Of a DNA stretch of 64,000 nt, positions 27,276-35,959 are shown piece by piece. The translations under genes and the position numbers were made by a program. The notes beneath the pieces are model-generated. The model saw nothing but the letters and a program-made list of their open reading frames with translations. It searched no databases and was not told where the DNA came from. The DNA comes from Rhodospirillaceae bacterium. GTDB lineage: Bacteria > Pseudomonadota > Gammaproteobacteria > Steroidobacterales > Rariloculaceae. The first letter of the stretch is position 1. Each line of letters opens with the position of its first letter. The stretch lies in contig PBDA01000064.1 in the NCBI GenBank assembly GCA_002718345.1, forward strand, positions 1 through 64,000, written 5' to 3'.

Positions 27276-29087
27276 TTAAAGCGGATTTCCAATTCGCTCA
27301 GCTAAGGGGGATGGTGTACCGCGACCATGACAATAAACACATACTTGGCTTTGTGCTAGCTTACTCTCAGTGTTGTTTATTGGGTAAAACGGAACCTGCG
27401 CTGAATGGCAAAGTGTGCAGTCATACTGCCACTCTATAACTAGAGAATGGGAAACTTGAAAATGCCAATAGCCCTCCCGATTATTTTCTAACAGGCTCTT
27501 TAAATCCCCCCTTGAAAGCATAGGATTCCAATCAGATAAATTGGGAATCACTTGTTCCAATGCCTTAGGTGCAATAGTGAACTCACTCTCTAAAGACGAA
27601 ATATTTTCAACAACTGTACGTCCTGCAACTCGACCTGTGACAACTGCTGGGCCAAGAAACATACCATCCATACCATGACTTCCATTTATACCAACACTGC
27701 CTGTTAACTCCCCAATAGCATAAAGGCCAGGAACGACTTCACCTGATGTGTTTAACACACGAGCATTCATGTCAACTGCTATACCGCCCATACTTTTTCT
27801 GGTCATCGGAAAAAATTGGATTGCATAAAAAGGGGGATTGTCAATTCGTGGTGGCGCCTCATCTAGAGAACTGAAACGTCCAAAATCAGCATCTTCACCA
27901 GCATCAATAAGGGAATTAAATCTTTTAATACTTGAAATTAAATTTATCTCTGGCAAACCAGTCACAGAAGATAACTCTTCAAGAGAATTCGTTTTGTACG
28001 CCGCATTAGGATTATCAAGAATTGGATGACCAGAGGCATGGTTTTTAATCCACTCTCGCCCTCGCATTGACAATTGATCTCTTGAAGATTCATCAAAAAT
28101 TGCAAAGTAATGTGCGGGGTCCTGTGCTAACAAGTCACTAAGAATAGTTTTATCGTAACCTCCTTCATTGGTAAAGCGTTTGCCCTGCGCATTAAGCCAT
28201 ACAGCATTATCGTTACTTGCAGTTATCGCTAGTATTCCCTCAGAGTCTTGCGGGTCCACCATACCGTTTGTATAAATATAATGCCTATCAATCCAACTCA
28301 ACCCTGCACCAGCTTTACCTGCTATATCTAAACCATTACCGTCAGCATGCACCGATGCTCCCATGAGGAGCCTATCTGGCTTGGGTAAATCGCTACGCCA
28401 ATTCTCTAAGACTCGATGAAGATTTCCCTCGAATCCTCCTGTTGCCAAAATAATATGTGGTGCTAAAAAATATTTTTCTTCGCCGTCTCTAGTATTCCGC
28501 ACTACTACCCCAGAAACTTGATCTTCTTCTAAAATGAGCGTTTCTACTTTCTGATTCCATTCAAATGAAATATTGGGCAATTCAAGTGCTGTACGATAAA
28601 GAGCAAGCACAAAGTCTACGGCACCGCGAGACGTAAAATGAAATCTGGGCACACTATTCTCATAACCTGCCTGTACACGTACGAATTCCACTCCCACCTC
28701 AGTAGCAAAGTCATAGATCATTTCTCGAGAATTCTCAGCATAGTATTTAGTCCACTCAGAATTACCATCCTCAGTCCATTCCATCCAATCAAGATAGGCC
28801 TGCTGAGATGAGTCATTAAACCCCTCTCTTGCTTGTAATGGAGTATTCACAATAGCAAAGCCACCTGCCATTACAGCATGCCCGCCTATAACCGAGTTCA
28901 TATCAAGCACTAAAACATCAATACCTTCACGACCCATTTCAACAGCCGCTGAAAGCCCTGCAATTCCTCCTCCAACTACTATTGCCTCTGCATCAAAATC
29001 AAATGTTTTTTCGCCTTCAGTCTCTGGCCGTGAACATGAAATATTTACGAAGACACAAAAGAGAGTAACTATCCTTAGTTTCCACAC
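27276..29087 (-). CDS. Lipoprotein FAD flavoprotein (flavocytochrome c/fumarate-reductase-like) with C-terminal di-haem-c tail
   Basis: The N-terminus has a lipobox-like V-N-I-S-C. The FAD Rossmann motif V-V-G-G-G-I-A-G-L-S-A-A follows (~36-47), then the flavoprotein A-T-G-G-F-E-G (~215) and a C-terminal G-S-H-G-M-D-G-M-F-L-G-P-A region (~468-480). These match the soluble fumarate reductase/ketosteroid-dehydrogenase family. The last 50 residues hold two haem-c attachment motifs, Cys557-x-x-Cys560-His and Cys583-x-x-Cys586-His. Known Shewanella flavocytochromes carry their haems at the N-terminus, so this order is unusual. It is 18 bases downstream of the FMN dehydrogenase gene in one operon. 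It could be a periplasmic reductase or dehydrogenase linked to cytochromes. Confidence 0.83.
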   Translation of the reverse strand: MWKLRIVTLFCVFVNISCSRPETEGEKTFDFDAEAIVVGGGIAGLSAAVEMGREGIDVLVLDMNSVIGGHAVMAGGFAIVNTPLQAREGFNDSSQQAYLDWMEWTEDGNSEWTKYYAENSREMIYDFATEVGVEFVRVQAGYENSVPRFHFTSRGAVDFVLALYRTALELPNISFEWNQKVETLILEEDQVSGVVVRNTRDGEEKYFLAPHIILATGGFEGNLHRVLENWRSDLPKPDRLLMGASVHADGNGLDIAGKAGAGLSWIDRHYIYTNGMVDPQDSEGILAITASNDNAVWLNAQGKRFTNEGGYDKTILSDLLAQDPAHYFAIFDESSRDQLSMRGREWIKNHASGHPILDNPNAAYKTNSLEELSSVTGLPEINLISSIKRFNSLIDAGEDADFGRFSSLDEAPPRIDNPPFYAIQFFPMTRKSMGGIAVDMNARVLNTSGEVVPGLYAIGELTGSVGINGSHGMDGMFLGPAVVTGRVAGRTVVENISSLESEFTIAPKALEQVIPNLSDWNPMLSRGDLKSLLENNREGYWHFQVSHSLVIEWQYDCTLCHSAQVPFYPINNTESKLAQSQVCVYCHGRGTPSPLAERIGNPL

Positions 29088-29105
29088 TTTACTACTCCCA
29101 TTTAC

Positions 29106-30344
29106 TTAAACCCTTTCAATGAAATCAGCATTAATCTGGCCAATTGAAACTACACCTGCTTCCTGCATAACCCGACGAAATTCTGCTCTAAGAATACTTA
29201 AAACTTTCTCCACACCTGCCTGACCGAAGGCCCCAAGACCATATACGTAGGGCCTTCCAACACAGACCGCATCTGCACCGAGAGCCAATGCTTTAAATAT
29301 GTCGCTTCCTCGACGAAATCCACCATCAACCAATACTGGAATCTGCCCCCCTACTGCAGCAACAACTTCAGGAAGACTCTCTATTGTTGACCGCCCACTA
29401 GCTTCCGAACGACCACCGTGATTAGAAACAATGACCCCATCGACACCATGCTGCAGGCATAGCCTTGCATCCTGAGCAGTTACAATACCCTTTAGAACTA
29501 CTTGCATAGAGGTGATAGATTTCAAACGCTCAACAAAGTCCCATGTAAGACCTGAGGCTTGCGTACTGTCTACACCTGATAAATCAATATCAGTCCACAT
29601 AGCCCTATTCCGTAAACGCTCTTCTGGAGTTGCATTGGGGATATGGCACTGTGTGCAATCCGTTGTATCGGCACGAACATAACGTTGAAATGTTTCCATA
29701 TTCCGAGGCGCAGCACGGTCAACTGTAACAGCAACAACAGGACAACCTGCCTGTTCAGCACGCCTTGTTAAACCCTCAGCTATATGCCAATGATTTGATG
29801 GATATAGCTGAAACCATACGGGCGCACCTCTCGCCGAAATAACATCTTCTAAGGTTTGGCTTGTTTGAGTTGATAATATTTGCGTATGACCACCGGACTT
29901 TGCTCCCCTTGCCGAAGCAACTTCTCCATCAGAATGATATTTACCTTGCCCTCCAACAGGAGCTAAAGCAATAGGATTATCCCAAGGAATACCAAAAATA
30001 CTTGTAGATGTATCAATATTACGAATATCCACCATACGCCGAACACGAATTCTAAAACGACTAAATCCATCCCTATTTGCAAGAAGAGTTTCATTGCTAT
30101 CTGTACCAGAAACTGTATACCCATAATGCGCAGGTAAAATGCGGCTTTTAGCTACAGGCTCGAAGTCAAAAACATTTAATGCCTCATCCACCGCCTCAAT
30201 CATTTCAACCGGAAGAACATCAGCTGCTAATAATTTCTTGTTAATTAAAGGGATCACTCCAGATCCAGCAAGAACAGGTGTACCAGCCAAGAACTTCAAA
30301 AATAAACGTCGATTCTCGAGAGCAGTTTTATCTGTTTTCTTCAT
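29106..30344 (-). CDS. Tat-exported FMN-dependent 2-hydroxyacid dehydrogenase with an internal CXXCH motif
   Basis: Residues 11-18 (N-R-R-L-F-L-K-F) form a twin-arginine signal. The TIM-barrel core matches glycolate/lactate oxidases: Tyr74 and Tyr76, D-T-S-T-S-I-F-G (111-118), Lys285, and S-N-His309-G-G-Arg312 for proton abstraction and carboxylate binding. G-F-R-R-G-S-D (~342) binds the FMN phosphate. Cys230-T-Q-Cys233-His234 lies in the variable loop after strand 4, where flavocytochrome b2 relatives are flexible, so covalent haem is conceivable. An export signal is atypical for this family. The ATG follows AGGAGAG. It precedes the di-haem flavoprotein gene and diverges from a Bug receptor. 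Confidence 0.85.
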   Translation of the reverse strand: MKKTDKTALENRRLFLKFLAGTPVLAGSGVIPLINKKLLAADVLPVEMIEAVDEALNVFDFEPVAKSRILPAHYGYTVSGTDSNETLLANRDGFSRFRIRVRRMVDIRNIDTSTSIFGIPWDNPIALAPVGGQGKYHSDGEVASARGAKSGGHTQILSTQTSQTLEDVISARGAPVWFQLYPSNHWHIAEGLTRRAEQAGCPVVAVTVDRAAPRNMETFQRYVRADTTDCTQCHIPNATPEERLRNRAMWTDIDLSGVDSTQASGLTWDFVERLKSITSMQVVLKGIVTAQDARLCLQHGVDGVIVSNHGGRSEASGRSTIESLPEVVAAVGGQIPVLVDGGFRRGSDIFKALALGADAVCVGRPYVYGLGAFGQAGVEKVLSILRAEFRRVMQEAGVVSIGQINADFIERV

Positions 30345-30472
30345 TTTCGATCTCTCCTCTTGGAATCTATTTGTTTCACGTTAAATAATGATTACTATCC
30401 TAAAAATCTTGTTTACTATTTTGGAACACTAATCAGCTTTATACTTCAGCAATACCAACAAAAACAACCTAA

Positions 30473-31522
30473 ATGAACGAACTAAAAAGAATTTTTTTTT
30501 CATTTTCCTTGCAACTAGTTTGTAGATTCGTCTTTATTAGTTTTTTAGCAGTTATCACCGCATGCTCAGATCAGTCTACAGATACAGACTACGCAAATCG
30601 TCAAGTGACAATTCTTGTTGGCTCCGCTCCAGGCGGCGTAACTGACACATCGGCAAGAATCATTGCGGGTTTCATGGAAAATTATCTACCCGGAAACCCC
30701 GCTGTAATAGTCCAAAATATGCCTGGTGGTGGAAGCGTCACAATGGCAAATCACCTTTACAGATCAGCCGCCAGAGATGGGACAGTATTAGGCTACTCTC
30801 TACCTGGACTAGTAGCTGCACAGTTGATGGAACCTGATAGAGCAAGATTCGATGGTCGCCAACTAAACTGGATAGGTTCAGCAATAACAGTTACTAATAC
30901 GATAGCGGTGCTTAGCGAAGCGCCTGTAGAAACACTGGAAGATGCGCGTGAAAATGAAATTATCATTGGTGCTTCTGGTCGTGGATCTCTTTTATACCAA
31001 CTTCCAGCTATGGCCAAAGAACTTCTTGACCTAAAAATACAAATAATTACAGGCTACCAAGGCAGCTCTGAAATAACTTTAGCAATGGAACGTGGAGAGG
31101 TGCATGGTCAAGCGACTGCTATAGACTATTGGTCATTATCACGACCGGACTGGTTATCCAATGGAAGACTTAAATACTTGACCTATGTCGGACCAAAAGA
31201 CCCTCGAGCCCCTGATATGCCACATCTAAATGAATTAGTCACGACCCAAAGAGAAAGAAACCTAATTGAAGTGCTTGAAATTGGATCTAAGATTGGTTGG
31301 CCCCTTTTCGCGCCCCCGGGAATACCAGATGTACAACTCGAAGATCTGCGTTTAGCTTTCAATCAGATGCTTCAAGACAATGCATTCATTGAGGCGGTTG
31401 AATCATCAATGCGGACACCCGTTCGCCCTATCAACGGAATAATGCTTGAAAATATTGTTGATTCTGCCCTATCTACACCAGAAGAAACGATAACCGAAGC
31501 AAAAGAGCTACTTGGCTTATAA
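30473..31522 (+). CDS. Bug/TctC-type solute receptor, lipoprotein
   Basis: The 349-residue protein has a hydrophobic leader ending in the lipobox V-I-T-A-C-S. The binding fold has V-G-S-A-P-G-G-V-T-D (~50-59), L-P-G-N-P-A-V-I-V-Q-N-M-P-G-G-G (~71-86) and M-E-R-G-E-V-H-G-Q (~203-211). It is clearly a close paralogue of the receptor at 53858-54874. Ligands of the family are mostly carboxylates. It is divergent from the FMN hydroxyacid dehydrogenase operon and may supply or sense the same acid. There is no permease beside it. Confidence 0.87.
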   Translation: MNELKRIFFSFSLQLVCRFVFISFLAVITACSDQSTDTDYANRQVTILVGSAPGGVTDTSARIIAGFMENYLPGNPAVIVQNMPGGGSVTMANHLYRSAARDGTVLGYSLPGLVAAQLMEPDRARFDGRQLNWIGSAITVTNTIAVLSEAPVETLEDARENEIIIGASGRGSLLYQLPAMAKELLDLKIQIITGYQGSSEITLAMERGEVHGQATAIDYWSLSRPDWLSNGRLKYLTYVGPKDPRAPDMPHLNELVTTQRERNLIEVLEIGSKIGWPLFAPPGIPDVQLEDLRLAFNQMLQDNAFIEAVESSMRTPVRPINGIMLENIVDSALSTPEETITEAKELLGL

Positions 31523-31563
31523 AAAAACTAGCCCGAATGTCATTTAGGAACAATTAAATAGAA

Positions 31564-31773
31564 CTAACCTATCGAGCAAGTCATATCCTGCCCACAACAA
31601 AGTGGCGACTTAATTTTTCCCCCAAAAGATTCGCACTGATCATTAACACAACTAGAAATCTGAACTTCTCTACCATCAGGCAATTCAAGCATTCCATTTT
31701 CAAGAGAAGTATCACAACGACCGCAGCTTGCATTAACACTCATTTCACACTTAGGGCATTCATAAGTTGCCAT
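31564..31773 (-). CDS. Small double zinc-ribbon-like protein
   Basis: The 69-residue protein holds cysteine pairs C-P-K-C (6-9) and C-G-R-C (~17-20), followed by Cys residues in S-C-V-N-D-Q-C (~42-47) and L-C-C-G-Q-D-M-T-C (~58-66). These could bind one or two zinc ions. GGAG precedes the ATG, and codon use looks genuine. Function is unknown, and the protein may be a metal- or nucleic-acid-binding accessory. Confidence 0.65.
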   Translation of the reverse strand: MATYECPKCEMSVNASCGRCDTSLENGMLELPDGREVQISSCVNDQCESFGGKIKSPLCCGQDMTCSIG

Positions 31774-31854
31774 ATCACAGTCTCCTTATTCAAATTAATT
31801 AGACAATTGGCATGAGCAATCTTCTATTATGCATTATTAAAACGATTAAATTGC

Positions 31855-32730
31855 TTATATATCTATAAAAAGGTAACGATCAAGCCAACATTTTAGAATT
31901 TGCCTTACCCCAATATTACTTTCAGCAAACAAGAAATGATCTACCCCAGTGACAAGGTGTAACTCAGTAGGTTGCCCAGCACGCCTAAAAAGCTCTATAG
32001 ACTGCTCTGCCGGACATACCGAATCTTTAGCTGCATGGAGCAACAAGAGTGGTCTTGGAGCTATCTGCCCAACCATATTTTCAGCTTTAAAGTCGAACAT
32101 ACTTTGTGCAGTCTCAACTGGAAATTCCATAACAGAGTTACTTGCAAGGTGTCCTCTAAGAGCTATAGGGATTGGCACAATATCGTAACGAGAGACCATC
32201 ATAGATTTTCCAGTCTGCTGCCTATATTTCGCTCCGACAGTAAGCATATCAGTAAATTTTTTCCATTCTTCTGGCCTTGCATGCTGTGATCTAAACTTCT
32301 TTTCTCCATTACCCCAACCCACAGAAGAAACAACAGCTGCCGGGCGTTGATCAATTCCAGCTGTATAAATCGCCACAGCAGCACCGAAGCTGCTTCCCAT
32401 CAAGCCCACACGATCCTCTGCTACTTCTGGTAGATCAACAAAATAATTAAGCGCATTTTGAGTATCTTCTACCTGTTCTAGGCAAATTATCCTTCCAAAC
32501 TCTCCATCACTACATCCACAACCACGCATATCAAACCGTAATGTGACATAACCCCAATCGTTCAACATACGGCATGGGACAATAGTATTTGCGGCGCTGC
32601 TATTGCTACCAAATCCATGCAACACAATAAAGCCAGGACGTTTTTCACCAGGATTTATGTCCTCTGGCAAAGAAACCGTTCCAGTTAACTTCAATCCGTT
32701 AGATGACGGGAAAGTGATTTTTTTCTCCAT
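31855..32730 (-). CDS. Alpha/beta hydrolase (S15/dienelactone-hydrolase-like)
   Basis: The cytoplasmic 291-residue protein has the oxyanion region V-L-H-G-F-G-S-N (~36-43), a D-M-R-G-C-G-x-S-D motif near 67, and the nucleophile elbow G-S-S-F-G-A near 113. An acid in H-A-A-K-D-S-V (~232-238) and a histidine in G-V-D-H-F-L-F (~261-267) complete the triad. It is probably an esterase, peptidase or acyl hydrolase. The start ATG 32730 is preferred because GAGAGA precedes it. An in-frame GTG at 32751 is the alternative. Confidence 0.82.
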   Translation of the reverse strand: MEKKITFPSSNGLKLTGTVSLPEDINPGEKRPGFIVLHGFGSNSSAANTIVPCRMLNDWGYVTLRFDMRGCGCSDGEFGRIICLEQVEDTQNALNYFVDLPEVAEDRVGLMGSSFGAAVAIYTAGIDQRPAAVVSSVGWGNGEKKFRSQHARPEEWKKFTDMLTVGAKYRQQTGKSMMVSRYDIVPIPIALRGHLASNSVMEFPVETAQSMFDFKAENMVGQIAPRPLLLLHAAKDSVCPAEQSIELFRRAGQPTELHLVTGVDHFLFAESNIGVRQILKCWLDRYLFIDI

Positions 32731-32797
32731 AGCCACATTCTCTCTTCGCACCCGCTATGATTCAATCACAATAGAAAGTCTATTTAATGGAGACAAA

Positions 32798-33742
32798 ATG
32801 GGGTATCTCTTTGAAGGAAAGTGGATTGATAAAAAAATTGGTTCTCAAAATAGAAAAGGTGAGTTTGTTAGACAAGATGCACAATTTCGCAACTGGATAA
32901 CCGCTGATGGTTCCCCCGGAGCAAGTGGCGATGGTGGTTTTGAGGCAGAACCTGACCGCTATCATCTCTATTTTTCCCATGCCTGCCCTTGGGCCCATAG
33001 AACACTTATCTTTCGGACCTTAAAAGGCCTAGAAAAAATAATATCTATCTCTGATGTTCATTGGTTTTATGGCAAGAACGGCTGGACCTTTGAGAATACT
33101 GAAATAACAGACTCAGCAAACAATGCAAATCATTTACATGAGATCTATACAGCATCAGAAACTAAATACACCGGCGTTGTCAGCGTACCTGTTCTATGGG
33201 ACAAATCAAAAAAAGTTATTGTGTCTAATGAGTCTTCCGAAATTATCCGAATGTTTAATAGTTCATTTGATCATATTGGTGCTAGAAGAGGAGATTACTA
33301 TCCCAAAAACCTAAAAAATGAAATCGATGCAATAAATGATCGAATTTATTCAACACTAAATAATGGTGTCTATCGAACAGGCTTCTCAACGACACAAGAT
33401 GCATATGAGAGAGCTGTTACTACTTTATTTGACACCCTTGATTGGCTGGAAGAACGACTCAAAAACCAACGTTACCTTTTAGGTAATGATCTTACAGAAG
33501 CTGACTGGAGACTTTTTACAACCTTAGTAAGATTCGATTGTGTCTATGTTGGTCATTTCAAATGCAACATCAGACGAATTGCTGACTACAAAAATTTATC
33601 TTATTACATGAAGAACTTATATAAGGAACCAGGCATATCCAAAACAGTTAGGTTTGATCACATAAAAAATCACTACTATGCAAGCCACAAAGAAATTAAT
33701 CCGACTCAGATTATACCAGTTGGTCCGGATATTGAGTTTTAA
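32798..33742 (+). CDS. Glutathionyl-hydroquinone reductase (Xi-class glutathione transferase)
   Basis: The 314-residue enzyme has the Xi-class signature S-H-A-C-P-W-A-H-R near residues 59-67, where Cys is catalytic. N-terminal F-R-x-W-I-T-A-D-G-S-P-G (~30-42) and a helical GST C-domain with R-F-D-C-V-Y-V-G-H-F (~244-253) agree with GHRs. It reduces glutathionylated hydroquinones in quinone or aromatic detoxification. The true start is ATG 32798, because GGAGA lies 4 bases upstream. The open frame extends left over the neighbouring hydrolase start but is not coding there. Confidence 0.92.
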   Translation: MGYLFEGKWIDKKIGSQNRKGEFVRQDAQFRNWITADGSPGASGDGGFEAEPDRYHLYFSHACPWAHRTLIFRTLKGLEKIISISDVHWFYGKNGWTFENTEITDSANNANHLHEIYTASETKYTGVVSVPVLWDKSKKVIVSNESSEIIRMFNSSFDHIGARRGDYYPKNLKNEIDAINDRIYSTLNNGVYRTGFSTTQDAYERAVTTLFDTLDWLEERLKNQRYLLGNDLTEADWRLFTTLVRFDCVYVGHFKCNIRRIADYKNLSYYMKNLYKEPGISKTVRFDHIKNHYYASHKEINPTQIIPVGPDIEF

Positions 33743-33769
33743 AACCACAGAACCATTAAAACAAAAACT

Positions 33770-33798
33770 AAAAAAGAAAAGCCCGGCAAAGCCGGGCT
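33770..33798 (-). terminator. Intrinsic terminator of the lectin-like gene
   Basis: An 8-base-pair stem (33780-33787 with 33791-33798) closes a 3-base loop. On the minus strand it is followed by TTTTCTTTTTT, a near-continuous T tract. The hairpin can also serve the converging glutathionyl-hydroquinone reductase gene. Confidence 0.88.
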
Positions 33799-33844
33799 CG
33801 TCTTACTGTTCGTGATCATCTGATCACTCTAACAATTGTGACAA

Positions 33845-34480
33845 CTAGTCAGCTGCAAAGCAGTAGAAGAGACCGTCACCACCAGTAGCTTGGAGATCAG
33901 ACTGGGAACAACTGCGAGATTGGTGCGCAGCATTCCAAGACGTGTTACCACCACCTTGTCGATCAAAGTGTCCCACCATGGCGCTACCTTCATCACTGCT
34001 AGTCCAGTTATTACAAGTGTGATCTGCGTCATCAGGGAAAAAAGCCGTGCCATCAGACATGGCCCCAGTAAGTATGTCATGTCTGTTCTGGGAATCACCT
34101 CGACCTAAAACGCGATTTCCATTCTCATCCAATGAGGTATTCCTAACTATATTATTACTCAAGTGCAGATCATCAAGATTTACCGCAATTAGTGTGCCAG
34201 CCGCGTTATACCAAGGGCCAGTACCAATTCTGCTACGGGCATCTACACCGCGACCACCTTCTCTTTCAGTTCCAAGATAAGCTCGCCAAGTTCTTTCACC
34301 CGCACCTGCTGATTCAGCTAACATCTGGCAATGAGCATCCGCACCTTCAATTCCACCTAAGTCACCCCCATTTCCAGGTCCGTTACTAGTGATAAAGAAA
34401 GACATACCCTGTGCAAGCGAAGCTTCGGCACCTACGAGGGCAATAAAACCCGCCGTTAATATGCAAAGCATTTTTCTCAT
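33845..34480 (-). CDS. Small exported lectin/endostatin-like protein
   Basis: The 211-residue precursor has a signal peptide (~1-23, A-S-L-A-Q). The mature domain resembles bacterial secreted C-type-lectin/endostatin-fold proteins: S-F-F-I-T-S near 27, G-G-I-E-G-A-D-A-H-C near 42-51, T-W-R-A-Y-L-G (~64-70), a D-S-Q-N-R-H-D-I-L-T-G stretch (~130-140), and C-terminal cysteines that could form disulfides. Its ligand is unknown. It has its own strong terminator. It lies 70 bases downstream of the histidine kinase gene, with three AATGTT repeats in between. Confidence 0.75.
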   Translation of the reverse strand: MRKMLCILTAGFIALVGAEASLAQGMSFFITSNGPGNGGDLGGIEGADAHCQMLAESAGAGERTWRAYLGTEREGGRGVDARSRIGTGPWYNAAGTLIAVNLDDLHLSNNIVRNTSLDENGNRVLGRGDSQNRHDILTGAMSDGTAFFPDDADHTCNNWTSSDEGSAMVGHFDRQGGGNTSWNAAHQSRSCSQSDLQATGGDGLFYCFAAD

Positions 34481-34503
34481 GAGTAATTCTCCATAATCTT
34501 ATA

Positions 34504-34530
34504 AATGTTATAATGTTACGTGCTAATGTT
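34504..34530. repeat. Three direct AATGTT hexamers upstream of the lectin-like gene
   Basis: AATGTT occurs at 34504-34509, 34512-34517 and 34525-34530 (steps of 8 and 13 bases) in the kinase-to-lectin spacer. The middle copy extends to AATGTTACGT, matching the palindrome flank near 15921. They may be direct-repeat operator half-sites, possibly for the adjacent OmpR-type regulator. Confidence 0.35.
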
Positions 34531-34549
34531 CATTAGCTGTGTAAGCAGT

Positions 34550-35959
34550 TTAACACCGCTTAAGGTTCCATACGACCCTAAGACCCGGGTCATTACTTTC
34601 CAACAACACCTGAGTGTGATGGGACCTGGCTACTGCATTAACAAGGCTAAGCCCAAGTCCATTGCCAATAGAGTCCCTATGTTCATCTAGTCGATAAAAA
34701 CGATCAAACACTTTTTCTCTTTCGTTCTCTGGAATACCAGGGCCAGAATCAGACACTAGCAATCTTACGCTCTTAACGTTTTCTTCTAGACTTAAATCAA
34801 CATTGCCTTCCTGAGGAGTGTACTTAATAGCATTATCTACAAGATTAGAGACCGCCTGAAACATAAGGTCTCGATCGCCCACCACAGCTGAACAATCACC
34901 TGCATGGCATTTCAAAATTACATTCTTTTCAGCTGCTAGTGGCTCATAAAGATCAGTCACATCTTTTAAAACCTCAACAATATTCACCTCACCATGATCC
35001 ATGCGTCTATTTCCCGCCTCAATTTCAGCAATCCTGAGTATCGCATTGAAAGTAGAAAGCATTCTGTCAGCTTCATCGATAGACTTTTCAACCATTGGAC
35101 CAATATCTGCATGGCTTGATTTATACAATTGCTCAAGTTGATTACGTAGTCGCGTCAAAGGTGTTCTAAGGTCATGAGCTATAGAATCCGATACTGAGCG
35201 AACCCCAACCATAAGGGATTGAATCTGGTCCAACATATCATTCAGGTTACCAGCAAGACTATCAAACTCATCATTACTTCGACTCTGGGGCATTCTTTGA
35301 GATAAATTCCCAAGTCGAATATCCAGACTTGCTCGATTAAGTTTCTCTAACCGATTGCCAACGCTACCTGCCATCAGGTAGCTACTTAATATTGCCAACG
35401 CAATCATAGCCCCAAGACCCCATATCAAGGCATCTTCCATAACTTGCCTTGCTGAATCTATGTTGCCACCCATACGCCCAAAAATAAGAGAGTGATTTTC
35501 TGAAAGCGAACCTAATCTGGCATAGACATCATCATCCCATTCTGGAATCTCAGCTCGGAATCCTCTTGGAATTGTGAGCTCAAATAGAAGCCAACCCTCG
35601 TTTAACTTAGCCTGCTCACACAGCTCCTGTGTTGACCAATTGGTATCCAGACGATTCCGATCCCCTGCAATAACATCACACTGACTATCAAGAAACATAT
35701 AAAAGCTTGTTGGGTCCCTGGCAACTTCTTCCTCAATTTCGCCTATAAATCTCTCAACTCCATATGCGTCATAGAACTCTCTAGCACGCGTCAATTCCTG
35801 ATCAATTGCGCTACGTAGTTCCTGCTCCATGAACGAAAGAGTTTGCCAATGTACAAACCACCCCAACACCAAGAAAGAGATTGAGAACAAGGCCATGAAC
35901 AATAGCCCTAAACGAAATATCGTGCTCCGCCAAATATTATTCAGATAATTGTAGAGCAT
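34550..35959 (-). CDS. Sensor histidine kinase
   Basis: The inner-membrane kinase has TM1 near residues 13-38, a periplasmic sensor loop of ~130 residues, and TM2 near ~170-190. A HAMP linker follows. The H-box is S-I-A-H-D-L-R-T-P-L-T-R-L-R, the N-box N-L-V-D-N-A-I-K-Y, G1 D-S-G-P-G-I-P and G2 G-N-G-L-G-L-S-L. All catalytic boxes are intact. Its frame overlaps the response regulator end by about 20 bases, so translation is coupled. GTG 35968 and TTG 35965 are alternative starts. The sensed signal is unknown. Confidence 0.92.
   Translation of the reverse strand: MLYNYLNNIWRSTIFRLGLLFMALFSISFLVLGWFVHWQTLSFMEQELRSAIDQELTRAREFYDAYGVERFIGEIEEEVARDPTSFYMFLDSQCDVIAGDRNRLDTNWSTQELCEQAKLNEGWLLFELTIPRGFRAEIPEWDDDVYARLGSLSENHSLIFGRMGGNIDSARQVMEDALIWGLGAMIALAILSSYLMAGSVGNRLEKLNRASLDIRLGNLSQRMPQSRSNDEFDSLAGNLNDMLDQIQSLMVGVRSVSDSIAHDLRTPLTRLRNQLEQLYKSSHADIGPMVEKSIDEADRMLSTFNAILRIAEIEAGNRRMDHGEVNIVEVLKDVTDLYEPLAAEKNVILKCHAGDCSAVVGDRDLMFQAVSNLVDNAIKYTPQEGNVDLSLEENVKSVRLLVSDSGPGIPENEREKVFDRFYRLDEHRDSIGNGLGLSLVNAVARSHHTQVLLESNDPGLRVVWNLKRC

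Noticed and set aside
32603-32797. 65-codon N-terminal extension of the glutathionyl-hydroquinone reductase
   Set aside because: It overlaps the start of the opposite-strand hydrolase gene, matches no family sequence, and a good ribosome binding site precedes ATG 32798.
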